Shown here piece by piece: positions 63,801 to 64,000 of a stretch of DNA of 64,000 nucleotides. The stretch is from Synergistaceae bacterium (GTDB taxonomy: Bacteria > Synergistota > Synergistia > Synergistales > Aminobacteriaceae), in the NCBI GenBank assembly GCA_031277095.1, contig JAISLU010000071.1:1-64000 (forward strand). The letters are read 5' to 3'. Position 1 is the stretch's first letter. Every line of letters begins with the position of its first letter. A model generated the notes under the pieces. That model did not search any database. It was not told the origin of the DNA and was given only the letters and a program-made list of their open reading frames with translations. A program made the position numbers and the translations under genes.

Positions 63801-64000
63801 ATGCCGGAACATAAAAAATCAGATAACGAACCGAATCAGGAAGACCGCGTTTTTTCGCCCCCCCGGGACCCTGAGGACTTGTCCCTTCGCCCCGCCACCC
63901 TGGGGGAATTCATCGGGCAGGAAAAGGTGAGGGAGAAGCTCCAAATTTACATGCAGGCGGCGAAGGGCCGCAAGGAGCCCCTGGACCACGCTCTTTTCTA
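63801..64000 (+). CDS. ruvB: Holliday junction branch migration ATPase RuvB (N-terminal part, cut by window end)
   Basis: From ATG 63801 a frame stays open to the window end (66 residues). It includes [20 protein letters not shown], then [18 protein letters not shown], the conserved N-terminus of RuvB just before its ATP-binding site. The ribosome site is weak (AACGAGG). The 145-bp gap to ruvA is AT-rich and shows nothing further. Confidence 0.93.
   Translation, partial: MPEHKKSDNEPNQEDRVFSPPRDPEDLSLRPATLGEFIGQEKVREKLQIYMQAAKGRKEPLDHALF

Noticed and set aside
1..64000. tRNA or rRNA genes, IS elements, prophage
   Set aside because: I looked for tRNA T-loop sequences, rRNA segments, transposases and phage genes and saw none that I could support.

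Overview
The window looks like a chromosomal segment of a Synergistota (Synergistetes) bacterium. The main reason is the C-terminus of the secreted S8 protease at 49041-51782: a Gly-Gly-Gly-Cys-Asn motif, a hydrophobic helix and a basic tail, which match the Synerg-CTERM sorting signal. The gene set also fits this phylum: type IV pilus genes without a complete Gram-positive or enteric arrangement, HrcA/CIRCE heat-shock control, an Asp23-family protein, and amino-acid and nucleoside catabolism genes. Coding regions look GC-rich and gaps AT-rich. Most of the sequence is chromosomal core. Accessory spots are the Rpn-nuclease array at the left edge, a foreign domain in the pilin operon, HipA, and a second Hsp70 cassette.

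Layout, left to right. 1-1460: tandem Rpn-family nuclease genes, one cut by the window edge, one whole, one remnant. 1.6-5.7 kb: leucyl aminopeptidase, a DUF2157/GDYXXLXY membrane pair and an orphan response regulator. 5.8-8.2 kb: ribosomal protein S20 (minus) and a DinG-like Fe-S helicase. 8.3-15.7 kb: type IV pilus operon (two prepilin-like proteins, a PilX-like protein fused to an unrelated domain, PilM-N-O-P-Q). 15.8-19.9 kb: EF-P, a zinc-ribbon protein, Asp23, a small membrane protein, NusB and XseA. 20-22.5 kb: AhcY and an MTA/SAH deaminase, which act together on S-adenosylhomocysteine. 22.8-27.7 kb (minus): urocanase, an IMP dehydrogenase resembling that of trichomonads, and galactokinase. 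28.1-34 kb: hrcA-grpE-dnaK-dnaJ-cbpA behind a CIRCE operator. 34.1-39.2 kb (minus): a second chaperone cassette with a GrpE-like protein, a J-like protein lacking HPD, an Hsp70 and a large unknown helical protein. 39.3-44.7 kb (minus): a MacB-like permease and a SNF2 helicase. 44.8-49 kb: SMUG uracil-DNA glycosylase, HipA kinase, a 59-residue antitoxin-like ORF, Dus and CoaX. 49-53 kb (minus): S8 protease and RlmN. 53.3-64 kb (plus): orphan histidine kinase, RlmH, YbaB, RecR, SbcD, SbcC, YebC, RuvC, RuvA and the start of RuvB, which is a DNA-repair block.

The most unusual property runs through the whole window. Gene boundaries and protein surface loops carry short, degenerate, head-to-tail duplications. 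Each locus has its own unit: 9, 12, 15 or 18 bp when in frame inside genes, and mostly 9-17 bp outside them. Many include the start or stop codon of the adjacent gene, or its ribosome binding site. I count more than twenty such places in 64 kb. They are not CRISPRs, not copies of one dispersed element, and not confined to one functional class. Together with the second Hsp70 cassette, this is what most deserves follow-up. No rRNA, tRNA, CRISPR array, IS transposase or prophage was recognised.
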